A DNA stretch of 64,000 bases, from NCBI GenBank assembly GCA_016716525.1, contig JADJWE010000002.1, forward strand, positions 248,001 through 312,000. The letters run 5' to 3'. Position numbers and translations under genes: made by a program. The notes under the pieces were generated by a model. That model did not search any database, was not told where the DNA came from, and was given only the letters and a program-made list of their open reading frames with translations. Origin of the DNA: Candidatus Flexicrinis affinis. Its GTDB lineage: Bacteria; Chloroflexota; Anaerolineae; Aggregatilineales; Phototrophicaceae. Of this stretch, positions 62,620-64,000 are shown one piece after another (position 1 is the stretch's first letter; each line of letters starts with the position of its first letter).

Positions 62620-63128
62620 AAGAGGCACATCGATCATCAACTGAGCAACAGCCCAGTTCGTTTTCGTTCACGAAAGAAGAACAGCTCTATTCGCGCGTCA
62701 GTCACGACCGGTTCATTGAGTACTTGTCGCATCCGGAACACACAATCTATCGTGCCGGCATTGACACGAACTCCTATGGCGAATTCTTGTTCATCACCGC
62801 AGGGCGCGCTAACGAACTCCAGGGACGAATCATCTTCACGTTCTTCGGATTGGGTCTCCACGAGTACCGAGATCGATACGTTCACGGCGAGTGGCACTTC
62901 TACCCAAGTTCGATTCGACCCGAGCCAGACGCTCCGATCCAGAACCCGAACGACGTACTTGAGATGGTGCACGTTCGACAGTCGGAAGTGACAGCCGAGC
63001 TCCAGCGCCATACGCAGTCCAGCCGTGGCAAGTTGTTTGAGCAGATCGCCGATCTCACGGACGACGACGGCGCAATTGCCGACATGGAGGATTTTCCCGA
63101 CTGGTTTGACGACCTGGGCGCAGAGTAA
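62616..63128 (+). CDS. Unknown protein of the mobile module (170 residues)
   Basis: A 170-residue protein I do not recognise. An N-terminal Ser/Gln-rich tail leads to an alpha/beta core (GEFLFITAGRAN, IIFTFFGLGLHEYRDRYVHG) and a strongly acidic C terminus (DLTDDDGAIADMEDFPDW). The acidic tail could be a DNA-mimic or a binding segment. It is translationally coupled to the DUF2958 gene and sits 10 bases before the next gene. Confidence 0.65.
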   Translation: MKEAHRSSTEQQPSSFSFTKEEQLYSRVSHDRFIEYLSHPEHTIYRAGIDTNSYGEFLFITAGRANELQGRIIFTFFGLGLHEYRDRYVHGEWHFYPSSIRPEPDAPIQNPNDVLEMVHVRQSEVTAELQRHTQSSRGKLFEQIADLTDDDGAIADMEDFPDWFDDLGAE

Positions 63129-63138
63129 TCTCGACACT

Positions 63139-63801
63139 ATGCCTGATCCATACCTCTCACTGCCAACCACCCTGCCTCGTATCGTTCAGCTTCTTGGTGG
63201 GTTGCCACTAGGCGACTGGGCAAGTCGGTTGTGGCAGCACTATCGGACAAACCGATTTCGAGGCCTTTACCGAGTGGAAGACCATCGTGTCACTTTGCGG
63301 GTGTGCGATCGCCGTGGGCGAAAGGCGATACACGAGAAGGTTCAGGAGGTCGTGTATTTGCGGGATGATGTATTTGCAGTACAGGATCAGGCGTGGGGGG
63401 ATGGCGACATCTTCGCCGAGTACTCGTGCTCGCCAGGTGTTGTCGTGGATCGGTACAAGGAAGGTTTTCGCTGGAAGACACTGATCTCGCTGCGAGCGAC
63501 GCGCCATGCGGGCGACCATGACGTGATCCGGACGCGCCGCGTCATCCTCAACGGATTCACGACGTCGGTCTGCAACTTCCAGACACAAATCGATCATCCG
63601 CACCGGTCGCTGTCGATTGGGGTTGTCTTTCCGTCAGGCCGTTTGCCTCGGTCAGTCTCTCTCGTTGAACAGAACACCCGCAGAGTGGTAGAACTGAGTA
63701 GCGTGCATGAGCATCTGCTACCAGGCGGTGACGTGGAGTACCGATGGTCGACGCAGAAGGTGAAGCTCTTTGAGGCGTACATCATCCGCTGGGAATGGTA
63801 A
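63139..63801 (+). CDS. Unknown protein of the mobile module (220 residues)
   Basis: A 220-residue protein without a recognised family. It is beta-rich (LYRVEDHRVTLRVCDRRGR, HRSLSIGVVFPSGRLPRSVS) with a basic surface and several aromatic residues near the end. ATG 63139 is chosen (MPDPYLSLPTTLP) rather than the earlier in-frame start at 63025 inside the previous gene. It is the last gene seen on the plus strand. Confidence 0.6.
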   Translation: MPDPYLSLPTTLPRIVQLLGGLPLGDWASRLWQHYRTNRFRGLYRVEDHRVTLRVCDRRGRKAIHEKVQEVVYLRDDVFAVQDQAWGDGDIFAEYSCSPGVVVDRYKEGFRWKTLISLRATRHAGDHDVIRTRRVILNGFTTSVCNFQTQIDHPHRSLSIGVVFPSGRLPRSVSLVEQNTRRVVELSSVHEHLLPGGDVEYRWSTQKVKLFEAYIIRWEW

Positions 63802-64000
63802 ACGGAAACGGCGGCACCAATGTCATAGCGCCGCCGCTTCGCCTTGCGTGAACCGAACGATTAGGAACCGCCACCCCCGTCGAACATGTCGACGCCTCCT
63901 TGTGCTCGCCTCCGGTCGATACGCTTATGCGATTGAGTCGTATCACTTCACTGCATAAACGTTATAAACACAATACACCGGATTTGTAGAATCGCAATAC
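63802..64000. other. Window end, possible terminator hairpin
   Basis: A 7-bp inverted repeat CGGCGGC (63809-63815) / GCCGCCG (63830-63836) just after the last stop may be a terminator, but there is no T run. The rest shows no gene. Confidence 0.4.

Noticed and set aside
63770..63958. Short frame at the end of the window
   Set aside because: It overlaps the last gene and a hairpin and has no recognisable content.
1..64000. CRISPR array, rRNA or tRNA genes
   Set aside because: No regularly spaced direct repeats of 25-40 bases and no conserved RNA gene sequence were seen by eye; a tool search could still find divergent ones.

Overview
The window is a GC-rich bacterial segment in which defence, mobile-element and plant-sugar catabolic genes alternate. 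No rRNA, tRNA or other taxonomic marker is present. The solute-binding proteins lack a lipobox, and there is a proline/threonine-rich SH3-repeat surface protein, a very small HTH protein and primase/replication-relaxation genes. Together these fit Chloroflexota (Anaerolineae-like) best, but that is an inference.

Layout. (1) 1-9136: a type I restriction-modification operon, hsdM (5' end outside the window, frameshifted), hsdS, two different HEPN-domain proteins with intact Rx4H motifs, a PD-(D/E)xK/DUF5655 protein, hsdR and a YgjP-like metalloprotease. (2) 9486-23716: an FCD-type GntR regulator with a perfect palindromic operator, then one operon holding a ribose-type ABC importer and what reads as the oxidative D-apiose pathway: apiose dehydrogenase (ApsD), apionolactonase (ApnL), apionate oxidoisomerase (ApnO), 3-oxo-isoapionate kinase (OiaK) and a RuBisCO-like protein (OiaX/OiaT type). 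It also contains a TIM-barrel enzyme and an unknown protein. (3) 23764-24796: a decayed IS481-family element. (4) 42064-24917, minus strand: a run of 16 genes starting with a second GntR regulator. It carries a thiolase-like/DUF35 pair without thiolase catalytic residues, DhaK/DhaL-type kinase subunits, a fucose-isomerase-like protein, a YnjBCD-like ABC importer, an MFS carrier, a family III CoA-transferase, a GH42 galactosidase, a TVP38 protein, a flavin oxidoreductase and a CDP-alcohol phosphatidyltransferase. Divergent from it (42266-46664) are an aldehyde dehydrogenase, a LacD/YihT-like aldolase and a GH51 arabinofuranosidase. Two perfect 16-bp palindromes lie between the divergent units.

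(5) 53226-47063, minus strand, visibly lower in GC: a compact five-gene operon of a TRAFAC-type GTPase, an 874-residue protein resembling GTPase-associated (GAP1-like) proteins, and three membrane-anchored proteins (a multi-pass protein, a coiled-coil protein and a zinc-ribbon/SH3 protein). This is the best candidate for an undescribed system, plausibly a GTPase-centred conflict system with a membrane output. (6) 53434-63801, plus strand: a plasmid/ICE-like module with a small protein bearing a possible beta-clamp motif, an AEP primase fused to a CHC2 zinc finger, two small DNA-binding-type proteins around ParA with iteron-like repeats, a VirD4/TraG-like ATPase, two replication-relaxation paralogues, a DUF2958 protein and two unknown proteins. 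No relaxase, integrase or mating-pore genes are visible.

How it fits together. GH51 and GH42 would release sugars from plant polysaccharide. The RbsABC-type importer would feed D-apiose through ApsD-ApnL-ApnO-OiaK-RLP into central metabolism, and the second regulon would process another sugar or sugar acid through isomerase, kinase, aldolase and ALDH, with a CoA-dependent branch. The two flanks carry the defence and mobile cargo.
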